A stretch of 64,000 bases of DNA from Candidatus Planktophila versatilis (lineage in GTDB: Bacteria; Actinomycetota; Actinomycetes; Nanopelagicales; Nanopelagicaceae), in contig NZ_CP016778.1 in NCBI RefSeq assembly GCF_002288265.1, positions 1,261,421 to 1,325,420 of the forward strand. Reading direction: 5' to 3'. Positions 24,509 through 36,337 of the stretch are shown here, piece after piece (position 1 is the first letter of the stretch; each line of letters begins with the position of its first letter). The translations under genes and the position numbers were made by a program. Under the pieces are notes generated by a model. The model searched no databases. It saw only the letters and a program-made list of their open reading frames with translations, and had not been told where the DNA came from.

Positions 24509-26052
24509 TGAATTCATTATTGGGTGCTCGCTACCTGCTTGGGGAAATGATTGGCACCGGTGGCATGGCCGATGTGTATATTGCACAAGACCAACGTTTG
24601 TCACGAGAAGTAGCTATCAAAATCTTGCGGAGTGATTTAGCAAAAGATCCACTCTTCGTGGCTCGATTTAGAAAAGAAGCAAAAGCTGCTGCTGGCCTTA
24701 ATCACCCAGCAATTGTTGCTGTTTATGACTCTGGTGAAGAACCTGCGCCGTATATCGTGATGGAACTTGTTTCTGGGCACACTCTGCGTGATCTGATTCA
24801 CGACGGGGAAAGACTTCCGCTCCAGCGCGCACTAGAAATTGCCGAGGGCGTTCTTGCAGGCCTTGAGTATTCACATGCGCGAGCGATTGTTCACCGCGAT
24901 ATCAAGCCGGCGAATGTAATGATCACCGATAAAGGTGATGTGAAGGTGATGGACTTTGGAATCGCGCGTGCCATGGATGATCTTGGTGCCACTCTTACCA
25001 GCACCTGGAATGTTGTGGGAACTGCGCAATATCTTTCACCTGAACAAGCTGTGGGTGAGCCCGCAGATTCACGAAGTGATATTTACTCAGCTGGATGCTT
25101 ACTCTTTGAACTACTTTCGGGGCAACCACCATTTACTGGAGAAACTCCGGTATCAATTGCCTACCAACATGCTTCGAGCACCGCTCCACTTATTCGCACC
25201 ATACAACCAGATCTTCCAGAAGGAATTGAAACTATCCTTGCAGTTGCACTAGCCAAGAAACCTGCAGATCGTTACCAAAGTGCACAAGAAATGCTCGATG
25301 ATATTGCTCGAGTACGTGCAGGTGAGAAAGTATTAGCCAAGGTTGTTAGCCCTCCAGTATTTACTCGTAAGTCTGCCCTTATTTATGGTGGTGCCTTCTT
25401 TGCCGCAATTGCGCTAGCTATTGGTGGTTATTTATATAGTGGCAGCTCAAATAAGAATCTGGCGCAAATCCCTAATGTTGTGGGCTTGAGTGAGGCACAA
25501 GCACGCGCCCTCTTGAGCCAATACACAATCACGATTAGACGAGCGAATGACGGTGTTATTCCACGCGATCGAGTTGCAAGCCAAATTCCACTAGCAACAA
25601 TGAGCGCCCAACCCGGATCATCGATCGTACTTACGATTTCAAAGGGTCCGGGAGAGGCAATTGTTCCTGATGATCTAATTGGTATGTCACTAATCGATGC
25701 GCGCGCAGCCCTTACCGCTGTTGGTCTACTTGTTTCACAGACCATTGCTGCTCCATCAGATGAACCACAGGGAACAGTGCTCGAAGTGACACCTGCAGTG
25801 GGCTCAGTTACCGATGCTGGCAGTGGAGTAATTCTCACAATTGCAAGTGGTGAAATCACTGTTCCAGACTTGGTTGGTGTGGAAGCAATTCAAGCTAAGA
25901 CTTCGCTGATTCAAGCGGGTTTTCTTATCAACGAATTCTTTGATTTTGATCCGGAGCAACCACTCGGAGTTGTTATTCGCCAAGCACCTGATGCGGAGTC
26001 AACCCAAACAATTGGTAAATCAGTCACAATTACAATTAATAGAGAGCCTTAA
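24505..26052 (+). CDS. pknB: Ser/Thr protein kinase with PASTA domains (PknB-like)
   Basis: A 515-residue membrane kinase. The kinase domain spans residues 10-270 with the glycine loop GTGGMADVY (17-25), Lys39 in AIKIL, HRDIKPANV (130-138) and DFGIA (150-154). A transmembrane helix lies at about 291-312. Three extracellular PASTA repeats follow (about 320-385, 388-453 and 454-515), which bind peptidoglycan fragments and couple the kinase to wall growth. Mycobacterial PknB has four. The gene is translationally coupled to the phosphatase gene. It is the only such kinase in the window; pknA, rodA, pbpA and fha genes normally between pstP and pknB are absent. Confidence 0.97.
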   Translation: MMNSLLGARYLLGEMIGTGGMADVYIAQDQRLSREVAIKILRSDLAKDPLFVARFRKEAKAAAGLNHPAIVAVYDSGEEPAPYIVMELVSGHTLRDLIHDGERLPLQRALEIAEGVLAGLEYSHARAIVHRDIKPANVMITDKGDVKVMDFGIARAMDDLGATLTSTWNVVGTAQYLSPEQAVGEPADSRSDIYSAGCLLFELLSGQPPFTGETPVSIAYQHASSTAPLIRTIQPDLPEGIETILAVALAKKPADRYQSAQEMLDDIARVRAGEKVLAKVVSPPVFTRKSALIYGGAFFAAIALAIGGYLYSGSSNKNLAQIPNVVGLSEAQARALLSQYTITIRRANDGVIPRDRVASQIPLATMSAQPGSSIVLTISKGPGEAIVPDDLIGMSLIDARAALTAVGLLVSQTIAAPSDEPQGTVLEVTPAVGSVTDAGSGVILTIASGEITVPDLVGVEAIQAKTSLIQAGFLINEFFDFDPEQPLGVVIRQAPDAESTQTIGKSVTITINREP

Positions 26053-26678
26053 TTAGCTCTGCCGACTACTGGCGATAATCCAACTGCTCGCTTAGGTGCA
26101 GCTAGATCACCACATGTCACCAACCAATTAGCCAACATCTGATGTCCGTGTTCGGTTAAGACTGATTCTGGGTGGAACTGAACGCCTTCGATTGGCAAAT
26201 TTCTATGCTTAAGTGACATGACCACACCAGATTCAGTTGACCCGGTAATTTCTAAGACATCTGGAACGGTATCTCGTTCTACTGCAAGTGAGTGATAGCG
26301 AGTTGCAGTAAATGGTGAAGGCAGATTACTCAGTACTCCCGTTGCGTTATGAATAACTTCTGACGTCTTTCCATGTAAAAGCTCTGGAGCGCGAGAGACA
26401 GTGGCACCAAATGCTTCACCGATTGCTTGATGGCCAAGACAGACGCCAAATAACGGAATTGAATTCGCTGCGCAGTATTTGATCATCGCGATGCTGACCC
26501 CAGCCTTATCGGGAGTGCCCGGTCCTGGGGAGATTAAAACCCCGTCATATCGCGCAGCTTCATCGGCTGTGACTTCATCGTTTCGAACAACGGTGCATTC
26601 TGCCCCCAATTGTGCGAGGTATTGAACGAGGTTAAAGACGAACGAGTCGTAGTTATCGATGACGAGGATTCGAGCCAT
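26049..26678 (-). CDS. pabA: Glutamine amidotransferase of chorismate-using synthase (PabA/TrpG)
   Basis: A 209-residue class I glutamine amidotransferase supplying ammonia to aminodeoxychorismate or anthranilate synthase. The start ILVIDNYDSFVFNL is typical. The nucleophile Cys is in FGVCLGHQAIGEAFG (about residue 79) and the His-Glu pair in FHPESVLTEHG (about residues 169-171). The position between pknB and crgA is the conserved place of trpG/pabA in Actinobacteria, where it probably serves folate and possibly tryptophan synthesis. The 3' end overlaps pknB by 4 bases, convergently. The gap to crgA is 29 bases, divergent. Confidence 0.93.
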   Translation of the reverse strand: MARILVIDNYDSFVFNLVQYLAQLGAECTVVRNDEVTADEAARYDGVLISPGPGTPDKAGVSIAMIKYCAANSIPLFGVCLGHQAIGEAFGATVSRAPELLHGKTSEVIHNATGVLSNLPSPFTATRYHSLAVERDTVPDVLEITGSTESGVVMSLKHRNLPIEGVQFHPESVLTEHGHQMLANWLVTCGDLAAPKRAVGLSPVVGRAN

Positions 26679-26707
26679 GGTCCTAATTGTGCTGTAACCT
26701 TGCCCTC

Positions 26708-26974
26708 ATGCCAAAGTCGAAGTTGCGTAAGAAAGTCGCCGAGCAGCACGCTCACGAAGAACAGCATCACATCGAAGAAGAGTCACCGCTGCTCGAGAGC
26801 CCATCGTGGCTTGCCCCTGTGATGATTGCCAACTTCCTAATCGGCCTCTTCTGGATTGTCATCTTCTATGTCAGCGAAACTCGCTACCCAATTCCGGGTA
26901 TCGGAGCTTGGAACATGATTATTGGCTTTAGCTTTATTGCCGTGGGATTCTCGCTCGCAACTAAGTGGCGCTAA
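26708..26974 (+). CDS. crgA: Cell division protein CrgA
   Basis: An 88-residue protein starting MPKSKLRKKV, with a charged N-terminal tail, then two transmembrane segments (about residues 34-53 and 64-84) joined by the YPIPGIGAWN loop, all characteristic of CrgA. CrgA is an actinobacterial divisome component that recruits or tunes penicillin-binding proteins and FtsZ rings. The ATG at 26708 is chosen because the upstream alternative adds a non-family tail. It lies at its conserved place beside pabA and pknB. Confidence 0.95.
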   Translation: MPKSKLRKKVAEQHAHEEQHHIEEESPLLESPSWLAPVMIANFLIGLFWIVIFYVSETRYPIPGIGAWNMIIGFSFIAVGFSLATKWR

Positions 26975-27000
26975 GTAAGAAACTTTAGAACACTTCTTCC

Positions 27001-28230
27001 ATGGGCAAGAATGTTAAGCGTCAATTTCCCAAGCCTTCGGAGCTAGCCCCACTTCTTAAGTTCTCACTTCCTACTCTGCGCCGCAAGAAGCGTCGCTTAG
27101 AGAAGGCATACACAATCTGGGATTTACGCGATATTGCAAAGAAGCGCACTCCTAAAGGTCCGTTTGATTACACCGACGGGTCAGCAGAGAGTGAAGTTAG
27201 TCTAGAACGTGCTCGTCAAGCATTTGCCGATCTTGAATTTATTCCAAGTATTTTAAAAGATGTATCTACTGCAGATTTAACTCGCACCTCACTCGGAGAA
27301 AAATTCTCAATGCCACTTGGTATTGCTCCAACCGGATTTACCCGCATGATGCAGACTGAAGGTGAAATTGCGGGAGCACGGGCTGCTGAAAAATATGGAA
27401 TTCCATTTACGCTCTCAACCCTTGGCACAACAACTATTGAGGATGTTGTCACCGCAGCACCTGGTGGTCGCAATTGGTTCCAGTTATATATGTGGAAAGA
27501 TCGCGAAGGAAGCATGGCGTTGGTCGAGCGTGCACAACGTGCTGGTGTGAAAAACCTAATGCTCACAGTTGATGTTCCTGCCGCCGGACAAAGAATTCGT
27601 GATTATCGAAATGGCCTCACCGTTCCACCGCGTCTGACAGCTGGAACAGTGATTAACGCTATTCCTCGACCTGCTTGGTGGATTAACTTTCTAACAACTC
27701 CCTCAATCGAATTTGCATCGATGAAGAATTGGGAGGGCACTGTAGGAGAACTCCTTGACTACATGTTCGACCCAACAATGACATGGGAAGATCTGAAGTG
27801 GATTAGAGAACAGTGGAATGGAACGCTGACGGTCAAGGGAATTCAAAATCTTGATGATGCAAAAAAGGCGGCAGAGCTTGGAGCCGATGCGGTTCTACTC
27901 TCCAATCATGGCGGCAGGCAGCTCGATCGCGCTCCAGTAATGCTGCATTTACTCAGTGATATCAAGAAGGAATTTAAGAAAGATTACGAGATTCATATTG
28001 ATACTGGAATTATGCATGGGGCTGATGTTCTGGCCGCTATCGCACTCGGTGCTCAATTTACTTATGTGGGCAGAGCTTATTTATATGGCCTGATGGCTGG
28101 TGGCCAAGATGGCGTCGAGCGCGCACTTGAAATCATGCGCACGCAAATGGTTCGAAATATGAAGTTGTTGGGTGTGAATTCATTAGATGAGTTGACTCCT
28201 AAGCATGTGCGCTTCCTAAATCGCCAGTAA
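27001..28230 (+). CDS. lldD: FMN-dependent alpha-hydroxy-acid (L-lactate) dehydrogenase
   Basis: A 409-residue TIM-barrel flavoprotein. Visible family features are PLGIAPTGFTRM near residue 100 (FMN site), FQLYMWKDR near residue 160, TVKGI with the FMN-binding Lys, SNHGGRQLDRAP near residue 300 (catalytic His and substrate Arg), and GRAYLYGLMAGG near the end. The usual GGIRRG motif is replaced by DTGIMHGAD, as seen in an actinobacterial LldD subgroup. It oxidises L-lactate or a similar 2-hydroxy acid. The Fe-S protein 17 bases downstream probably takes the electrons, so the two genes likely form an operon. Confidence 0.88.
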   Translation: MGKNVKRQFPKPSELAPLLKFSLPTLRRKKRRLEKAYTIWDLRDIAKKRTPKGPFDYTDGSAESEVSLERARQAFADLEFIPSILKDVSTADLTRTSLGEKFSMPLGIAPTGFTRMMQTEGEIAGARAAEKYGIPFTLSTLGTTTIEDVVTAAPGGRNWFQLYMWKDREGSMALVERAQRAGVKNLMLTVDVPAAGQRIRDYRNGLTVPPRLTAGTVINAIPRPAWWINFLTTPSIEFASMKNWEGTVGELLDYMFDPTMTWEDLKWIREQWNGTLTVKGIQNLDDAKKAAELGADAVLLSNHGGRQLDRAPVMLHLLSDIKKEFKKDYEIHIDTGIMHGADVLAAIALGAQFTYVGRAYLYGLMAGGQDGVERALEIMRTQMVRNMKLLGVNSLDELTPKHVRFLNRQ

Positions 28231-28247
28231 CGATTACCCTTACGCTC

Positions 28248-30293
28248 ATGAAGTTTGCGCTGGCAGGACTCTCTTATCTCATTACTGCCTTCGCACTCAT
28301 TTTTCTTACTGTGCGAGTGCGCCAATTAATTGCTATTTATAAGAAGCAGCAACCAGATCCCACTCGCAGCAACAATAAATCTGCGCGGTTTAAGAACATG
28401 CTCACAGAAGTTCTTGGACATACCAAGATGCTCAACTTCACAGCCACGGGAATCGCTCACTGGTTTGTGATGATTGGTTTTGGTGCGCTATTCGGAACTC
28501 TTATCACCGCATATGGACAAGTAATTAACCCTGACTTTGCACTTCCTATCATTGGGCATTTTGTTGGATATGAACTCTTCGCTGAACTTATTGCCGCCCT
28601 CACCGGCGTTGGCATAGTTACCTTGATTGGCATTCGCCAAGTAACTCGTCTTCGCACGCGCAATCGTTTTAGTGGATCGAATATGGGTAAGGCCTATTAC
28701 ATCGAGGCAACAATTCTTGGCATTGTTTTCTGTGTCATTGCACTTCGCGGTTTGGAAGGCGCACTCGCTAATGAAGAATCATGGAACTGGCACTATGCAA
28801 TTTCATGGCCGGCAGTTCTTGCCTTTAACTCTATGTCAGTTGCATCCCTTGAAAGTGCAATAGTTATCGTTGCAACGCTCAAGATTGTTATTTCAATGGC
28901 CTGGTTCATTGTGATTGCATCTGATTTCACTATGGGTATCGCCTGGCACAGATTCCTTGCCTTCTTTAATATTTACTACAAACGCAATATCGATCAACCA
29001 GCACTCGGTGCGCTGCCAGAGATGCTCTCAAAAGGTAAGCCGGTTAATTTCGAAGATCCGGCAGAAGATGATGTATTTGGGCTTGGAACGCGCGGAGATA
29101 TCTCCTGGAAGGGCTTGCTGGATATGACCAGCTGCACCGAATGTGGTCGTTGCCAATCGCAATGTCCGGCCTGGCATACCGATAAACCACTTTCACCTAA
29201 GTTATTGATTATGGCGATGCGCGATCACGCGATGTCAAAGGTTGTCGAGACTGAGAACATTGTGGGTGAGAACGCTCCTATCTCACTTGATGTCTTATGG
29301 TCTTGCACATCGTGTGGTGCTTGTGTTGAAGAGTGTCCGGTTGATATCGAACACGTTGATCACATCGTTAATATGCGTCGCTTCCAAGTATTAGTTGAAT
29401 CCGAGTTTCCGACAGAGCTTGGTGGAACGTTTAGAAACCTGGAGAAGGCCGGCAACCCATGGGGTGCAAATAAGGCTGACCGCGAGAGCTGGATTGCAGA
29501 GTGTGATTTCCCAGTACGCGTTGTTAGCGGTGAACTTCCAGAAGAAGTTGAATATCTCTTCTGGGTTGGCTGCGCTGGTGCATACGAAGATCGAGCAAAG
29601 AAGACAACAAAGGCTGTCGCTGAGTTACTACATATGGCCGGAGTTAACTTTGCCGTTCTAGGAAAACGTGAGACTTGCACTGGAGATCCGGCACGTCGCT
29701 CCGGTAATGAATTTCTCTACCAAATTCTCTCCCAAGAAAACATCGCAACTTTTAACGAAACTTTTGGCGATAGATCAAAAGGTAAGAAGAAGGTTGTTGT
29801 TACCTGCCCGCATTGCTTCACAACTATTGGACGAGATTATGCACAGAGTGGTTTTGAGCTCGAAATGTTGCACCACACGCAATTACTTAACACTTTGATT
29901 AAAGAAGGGCGGCTGAAGCCAAGTCCTCATAAATCAGATAAGAAGCTGACTTATCATGACCCTTGCTACCTCGGTCGACACAACCAAATTTATGCACCAC
30001 CTCGCGAACTATTAGAGGCAAGTGGTTGCGATGTGGAAGAGATGCCACGTAATAAGGAACGATCATTCTGCTGCGGTGGTGGCGGTGGTCGCATGTGGAT
30101 GGAAGAAAAACTTGGAACCCGCATCAACTTAAATCGTGTTGATGAAGCTATCGAAACTGGTGCGCAAGAAGTCGCTGTTGCCTGTCCATTCTGCCGAATC
30201 ATGGTCGGCGATGGAATGGTGGCGCGGCAATCAGATGTTGAAGTACTAGATGTTGCCCAGATATTACTTAGAAGCGTGAAGGCTTCAGAGTAA
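28248..30293 (+). CDS. Membrane Fe-S oxidoreductase (heterodisulfide reductase-like, CCG domains)
   Basis: A 681-residue protein. The N-terminal 260 residues hold about five hydrophobic helices like the nitrate-reductase gamma or cytochrome b type anchor. Next come two 4Fe-4S motifs, CTECGRCQSQCPAW (about residues 297-310) and CTSCGACVEECPVD (about residues 352-365). The C-terminal part has two CCG-type repeats: one with CAGAYEDRAKK and TCTGD, ending near CPHC; the other with CYLGRHN and CCGGGGGRMW. It resembles the Fe-S oxidoreductases that pair with glycolate or lactate dehydrogenases and pass electrons to menaquinone. The 3' end overlaps the convergent rhomboid gene by 26 bases. Confidence 0.88.
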   Translation: MKFALAGLSYLITAFALIFLTVRVRQLIAIYKKQQPDPTRSNNKSARFKNMLTEVLGHTKMLNFTATGIAHWFVMIGFGALFGTLITAYGQVINPDFALPIIGHFVGYELFAELIAALTGVGIVTLIGIRQVTRLRTRNRFSGSNMGKAYYIEATILGIVFCVIALRGLEGALANEESWNWHYAISWPAVLAFNSMSVASLESAIVIVATLKIVISMAWFIVIASDFTMGIAWHRFLAFFNIYYKRNIDQPALGALPEMLSKGKPVNFEDPAEDDVFGLGTRGDISWKGLLDMTSCTECGRCQSQCPAWHTDKPLSPKLLIMAMRDHAMSKVVETENIVGENAPISLDVLWSCTSCGACVEECPVDIEHVDHIVNMRRFQVLVESEFPTELGGTFRNLEKAGNPWGANKADRESWIAECDFPVRVVSGELPEEVEYLFWVGCAGAYEDRAKKTTKAVAELLHMAGVNFAVLGKRETCTGDPARRSGNEFLYQILSQENIATFNETFGDRSKGKKKVVVTCPHCFTTIGRDYAQSGFELEMLHHTQLLNTLIKEGRLKPSPHKSDKKLTYHDPCYLGRHNQIYAPPRELLEASGCDVEEMPRNKERSFCCGGGGGRMWMEEKLGTRINLNRVDEAIETGAQEVAVACPFCRIMVGDGMVARQSDVEVLDVAQILLRSVKASE

Positions 30294-30825
30294 GCAATAA
30301 CTTAGTCACTACAGCACCTGCGATAAGACCACCAAGGTGAGCGTGCCAATCTACGCCGCCAATAGTAAAACCCAGTGCAAAGTTCAGGGCAATGACAACG
30401 ATGATGCTTTTAATGTCGCCGCCCATTCGCTTACCAATGACAACGAATGCACCGAATAAACCAAAGACCGCACCTGATACTCCCACTGAATATCCGTTGT
30501 AGCCAAGACTGTATGCCGAAAAGAGTGAGCCGCCAATAAGTGAGATGAAGAAGATAATGAGAAATTTATTGCGGCCCATAAAGCGCTCTATCGGTGTTCC
30601 AAGTGAGTGCAGCGCAAGCATGTTAAATGCTAGGTGAATTGGAATTGTATTTGAGTTATCGTGCACGAGAGCCACAGTGACAAGTCGATACCACTCGTTT
30701 GTTGATTTAAGTAATTCAATTCCATAAAGTCCAAATGTGCCAATGATTCCGGAATCAAGGAGTTCGTATAGGTAAAACGCGCAGATAATGGTGATTAGCG
30801 TTATGACTGTTGAACGCGATTTCAT
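30268..30825 (-). CDS. Rhomboid family intramembrane serine protease
   Basis: A 185-residue membrane protein with about six hydrophobic helices. Catalytic features are the GVSGAVFG motif (Ser near residue 118) and a His in HAHLGGLIAGA near residue 164, with the HLAFNMLALHSLG loop near residue 65 supplying the conserved His and Asn. Rhomboids cut membrane-anchored substrates within the bilayer. The gene follows ppiA by 15 bases on the same strand, an arrangement conserved in many Actinobacteria. Confidence 0.93.
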   Translation of the reverse strand: MKSRSTVITLITIICAFYLYELLDSGIIGTFGLYGIELLKSTNEWYRLVTVALVHDNSNTIPIHLAFNMLALHSLGTPIERFMGRNKFLIIFFISLIGGSLFSAYSLGYNGYSVGVSGAVFGLFGAFVVIGKRMGGDIKSIIVVIALNFALGFTIGGVDWHAHLGGLIAGAVVTKLLLTLKPSRF

Positions 30826-30840
30826 ACGCTTAGAAAAGTA

Positions 30841-31353
30841 CTACGCGATAGTGACGCTATTGATGACAACTGGCGTCACAGGCTTATCTTGAGCACCTGT
30901 TGGTGTTGCGCCAATCTTGTCTACGACAGCTTGTGAAGCGACATCTTTTACTTCACCGAAAATTGTGTGCTTGCGGTTTAGCCATGTTGTTGGTGCGACG
31001 GTGATAAAGAACTGTGAACCATTTGTTCCTGGTCCAGAGTTAGCCATGGCAAGGATGTATGGGCGATCGAATTGAAGCTCGCCATGGAATTCATCAGCGA
31101 ACTGGTAACCAGGTCCGCCAAATCCTTGACCAAGTGGGTCTCCACCTTGGAGCATGAAGCCAGCGATGACGCGGTGGAAAATAGTTCCGTCATATAAATT
31201 CTCATTTGATTTTTTACCTGTGCGAGGATCTGTCCACTCTTTGGCACCCGTTGCAAGACCAACAAAATTTTCAACAGTCTTTGGCGCATGGTTAGGAAAT
31301 AGCTCAATGACGATGTCGCCGAGTGAGGTATGAAGGGTTGCAGTGTTTGACAT
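30841..31353 (-). CDS. ppiA: Cyclophilin-type peptidyl-prolyl cis-trans isomerase
   Basis: A 170-residue cytoplasmic cyclophilin that speeds proline isomerisation during folding. The motifs FHRVIAGFMLQGGDP (about residues 59-73, with the catalytic Arg), NGSQFFITVAPTTWLN and KHTIFGEV are all present. Length is typical, with no signal peptide. It follows tRNA-Ala by one base on the same strand, which is the usual actinobacterial order gyrA, tRNA-Ile, tRNA-Ala, ppiA. Confidence 0.97.
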   Translation of the reverse strand: MSNTATLHTSLGDIVIELFPNHAPKTVENFVGLATGAKEWTDPRTGKKSNENLYDGTIFHRVIAGFMLQGGDPLGQGFGGPGYQFADEFHGELQFDRPYILAMANSGPGTNGSQFFITVAPTTWLNRKHTIFGEVKDVASQAVVDKIGATPTGAQDKPVTPVVINSVTIA

Positions 31354-31354
31354 G

Positions 31355-31427
31355 TGGAGACCAGGGGAATCGAACCCCTAACCTCTGCCTTGCAAAGGCA
31401 GCGCTCTACCAATTGAGCTAGGTCCCC
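31355..31427 (-). tRNA. tRNA-Ala(TGC)
   Basis: A 73-base tRNA on the minus strand. The acceptor stem pairs GGGGACC with GGTCTCC with one mismatched or wobble pair, the discriminator is A, the anticodon stem-loop is TGCCT-TTGCAAA-GGCA with anticodon TGC, and the T arm is AGGGG-TTCGATT-CCCCT. It is paired with tRNA-Ile 13 bases away. Confidence 0.96.
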
Positions 31428-31440
31428 GTATTAGAACGGG

Positions 31441-31515
31441 TGGGCCCAGGTGGACTTGAACCACCGACCTCTTCCTTATCAGGGAAGCGCTCTAACCAGG
31501 CTGAGCTATGGGCCC
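31441..31515 (-). tRNA. tRNA-Ile(GAT)
   Basis: A 75-base tRNA on the minus strand. The acceptor stem pairs GGGCCCA with TGGGCCC, the discriminator is A, the anticodon stem-loop is TTCCC-TGATAA-GGAA with anticodon GAT, and the T arm is GGTGG-TTCAAGT-CCACC. It lies between gyrA and tRNA-Ala, the conserved actinobacterial position. Confidence 0.96.
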
Positions 31516-31551
31516 GCTAGACGTACTTTCGTGCGTTTCGCAGAAGCGCAA

Positions 31552-31577
31552 GGTTACTTGAATATCATCAAGTAGCC
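31552..31577 (-). terminator. Hairpin after gyrA (weak terminator or processing site)
   Basis: GGTTACTTGA (31552-31561) pairs with TCAAGTAGCC (31568-31577) with one wobble pair, around a six-base loop. It lies 35 bases after the gyrA stop and before tRNA-Ile. No T run follows on the minus strand, so it may mark processing rather than termination. Confidence 0.4.
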
Positions 31578-31611
31578 AAAACGGCCCCCATTACTACAGG
31601 CGTGAACCCTA

Positions 31612-34109
31612 CTACTTTTGCTCCGAAATCTCATCTTCGCTGTTGCGGGTCACAGATAACAGGGTCACACCAACATCTAAGTTGACCAGACGAACTCCCA
31701 TTGAATCGCGGCCTGTTTGGCGCACTTCAGCTGCAGGGGTTCGCATGACAGTTCCAGCAGATGTAATCGCAAGGATTTCATCTTTATCTTCTAATACAAG
31801 TGCGGATACAAGAGTTCCGCGAGAATCTTCATCGATCTTTGCCGCCTTTATGCCAATGCCACCACGACCCTGTAATCGATACTCATCGATTGGAGTTTTT
31901 TTGCCATAGCCACCATCAGTTGCGGTAAAGACAAATGCACCTTGCGTAGATTGAGAATCAACGCGCGCCATTGTTAAGAGTTCATCACCCGCGCGAAATT
32001 TCATTCCAATCACACCAGATGTGGAACGTCCCATCGGGCGAAGTGAATCGTCATCGGTGGTAAAGCGCAGTGACATCGCCTTCTTAGAGACAAGTAAGAG
32101 TTCATCGGCATTACGGACAAGAGAAGCTGAAACAACTTCATCTCCAGGCTTTAATGAGATTGCAATGAGGCCACCTGTGCGCGGTGAATCGTATTCAGTC
32201 AGTGGGGTCTTCTTAACTAGTCCACCTTTTGTGGCAAGTACTAGGTAAGGAGCTGCGTTGTAATCTTTAAATGAAAGGACTTGTGCAATTTGTTCCTCTG
32301 GCTTAAATGCCATCAGATTTGCCACATGTTGTCCGCGGGCATCGCGGCCAGCATCAGGAAGCTCGTGCACCTTCGCCCGATATACGCGGCCCTGGTTGGT
32401 GAAGAACAAGAGCCAATCATGGGTAGAGGCGACAAAGAAATGATCAACCACATCATCTTGCTTCAGCGCCGCACCTTTAACGCCGCGACCACCTCTGCGC
32501 TGTGATTTATAGAGATCAGCGGTAGTGCGCTTGGAATACCCACCGCGGGTAATAGTTACTACAACATTATTATCAGGGATGAGATCTTCAGCCGAGAAAT
32601 CACCTTCACTTGCCACAATTTGAGTACGGCGCTCATCGCCATATTTAGTAATCACTTCAGTGAGCTCGCTCTTGATGATTTCGCGCTGCTTACTTTCCGA
32701 TGCCAAGATTGCGTTGAGTTCGATGATGTCAGCCATCAGGCCTTCGTATTCATCATTAATCTTCTGCCGCTCAAGTGCTGCAATCCGGCGCAACTGCATA
32801 TCAAGAATTGCATTTGCTTGGATCTCATCGACATCAAGTAACTTCATCAAACCTGTGCGCGCTTCTTCGGGGGTCTTTGAGGCACGAATGAGTGCAATCA
32901 CGGCATCGAGGGCATCGAGTGCCTTGAGGTATCCCTTAAGGATGTGTGCGCGTTTCTCTTTTTCAACTAAGCGGAATTTAGTACGACGCACAATGACTTC
33001 AACTTGATGCTCGATGTAATACTTAATGAATTCATCTAAGCGCAAGGTACGCGGAACACCGTCGACAAGTGCCAACATGTTGGCACCAAAAGTATCTTGT
33101 AGTTGAGTCTGCTTATATAAATTATTCAGAATCACCTTTGGAATTGCCGAGCTCTGCAAGACAATAACCAGGCGCTGGCCTAAACGTTCGTTACCTTCAT
33201 CGCGCACATCTGCGATTCCTTTAATCTTTCCATCTTTAACAAGTTCCGCAATTTTAAGTGCCAGGTTATCTGGGTTTACTTGATAGGGAAGTTCAGTAAC
33301 AACTAAGCAGGTGCGCTTATTAATCTCTTCTACATTTACTACTGCCCGCATAGTCACTGAGCCACGACCAGTGCGATAGGCATCTTCAATGCCGCCACGG
33401 CCAACAATCAGTGCCTTGGTTGGAAAATCTGGGCCTTTCACAACAGTAAGCAAATGATTAAGTAGATCTGGGGCCGGCATATCTGGATGTTCAAGTGCGT
33501 AAATAACTGCCTCACCGATTTCGCGAAGATTATGTGGCGGAATATTTGTCGCCATACCCACTGCAATACCGGCAGAACCGTTCACAAGTAAGTTGGGAAA
33601 GCGTGCAGGTAATACATCTGGCTCTTGTGATCGCCCGTCGTAGTTGGGCGAGAAGTTGACGGTATCTTCATCGATATCACGCATCATCTCCATGGCAAGA
33701 GGTGCCAAGCGAGCTTCGGTGTAACGCATCGCAGCTGCTGGATCGTTACCGGGTGAACCGAAGTTTCCGTTGCCATCTACCAATGGATAACGAAGTGACC
33801 ATGACTGAGCTAAACGAACAACGGTGTCATAGATAGCGGTGTCACCATGAGGATGGTAATTACCCATGACATCACCGACGATGCGAGAAGATTTGTAATA
33901 GCCCTTATCGGGGCGATAACCAGCATCGAACATGGCATAGAGAACGCGGCGGTGAACTGGCTTTAGCCCATCTCGCACATCAGGAAGTGCGCGCCCAACA
34001 ATGACAGACATGGCGTAGTCGAGATAGCTGCGCGCCATTTCAACTTGTAGGTCTACTTTTTCGATGCGATCGAAAGTTACCTCTTCCGGTGTCATGTCAT
34101 CAGTTGTCA

Positions 34110-34110
<1 letters not shown>
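31612..34110 (-). CDS. gyrA: DNA gyrase subunit A
   Basis: An 832-residue type II topoisomerase subunit that cuts and rejoins DNA. The catalytic Tyr lies in [10 protein letters not shown] (about residue 129). The quinolone-determining region near residues 90-102 ([14 protein letters not shown]) is unaltered in its usual pattern, with Asp present. The C-terminal pinwheel repeats include GGRGVKG (the GyrA-box, QRRGGRG near residue 538). It overlaps the gyrB stop by one base (TAATG), so the two subunits are made together. It is followed by tRNA-Ile. Confidence 0.98.
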
Positions 34111-36140
<2,030 letters not shown>

Positions 36141-36272
36141 CTATAGCAGGGTGAAATCCTATCGTTAAATCGCAAGTCAAATACCGGCGAGAAGCCTTAG
36201 GAGTGGGATTTACCGCCCGTTCGGCGCAGGGGTGAGGGTTCCTACTGAATCAACTCACTCTTTGCTAGATAT

Positions 36273-36298
36273 CCACAGAGTTTATCCCCATTGTGGGT
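36273..36298. promoter_or_regulatory. DnaA-box-like motifs upstream of gyrB
   Basis: In the gap 36090-36337, ATATCCACA and TTATCCCCA each differ by one base from the TTATCCACA consensus and lie about ten bases apart, followed by TTACACCCA with two differences. They could bind DnaA and control gyrB, or be relics of an ancestral dnaA-recF-gyrB origin region. The rest of the gap shows nothing else recognised. Confidence 0.35.
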
Positions 36299-36337
36299 GG
36301 AGTTACACCCATGTAATTCAGCGCAAAGTTAGAAATA

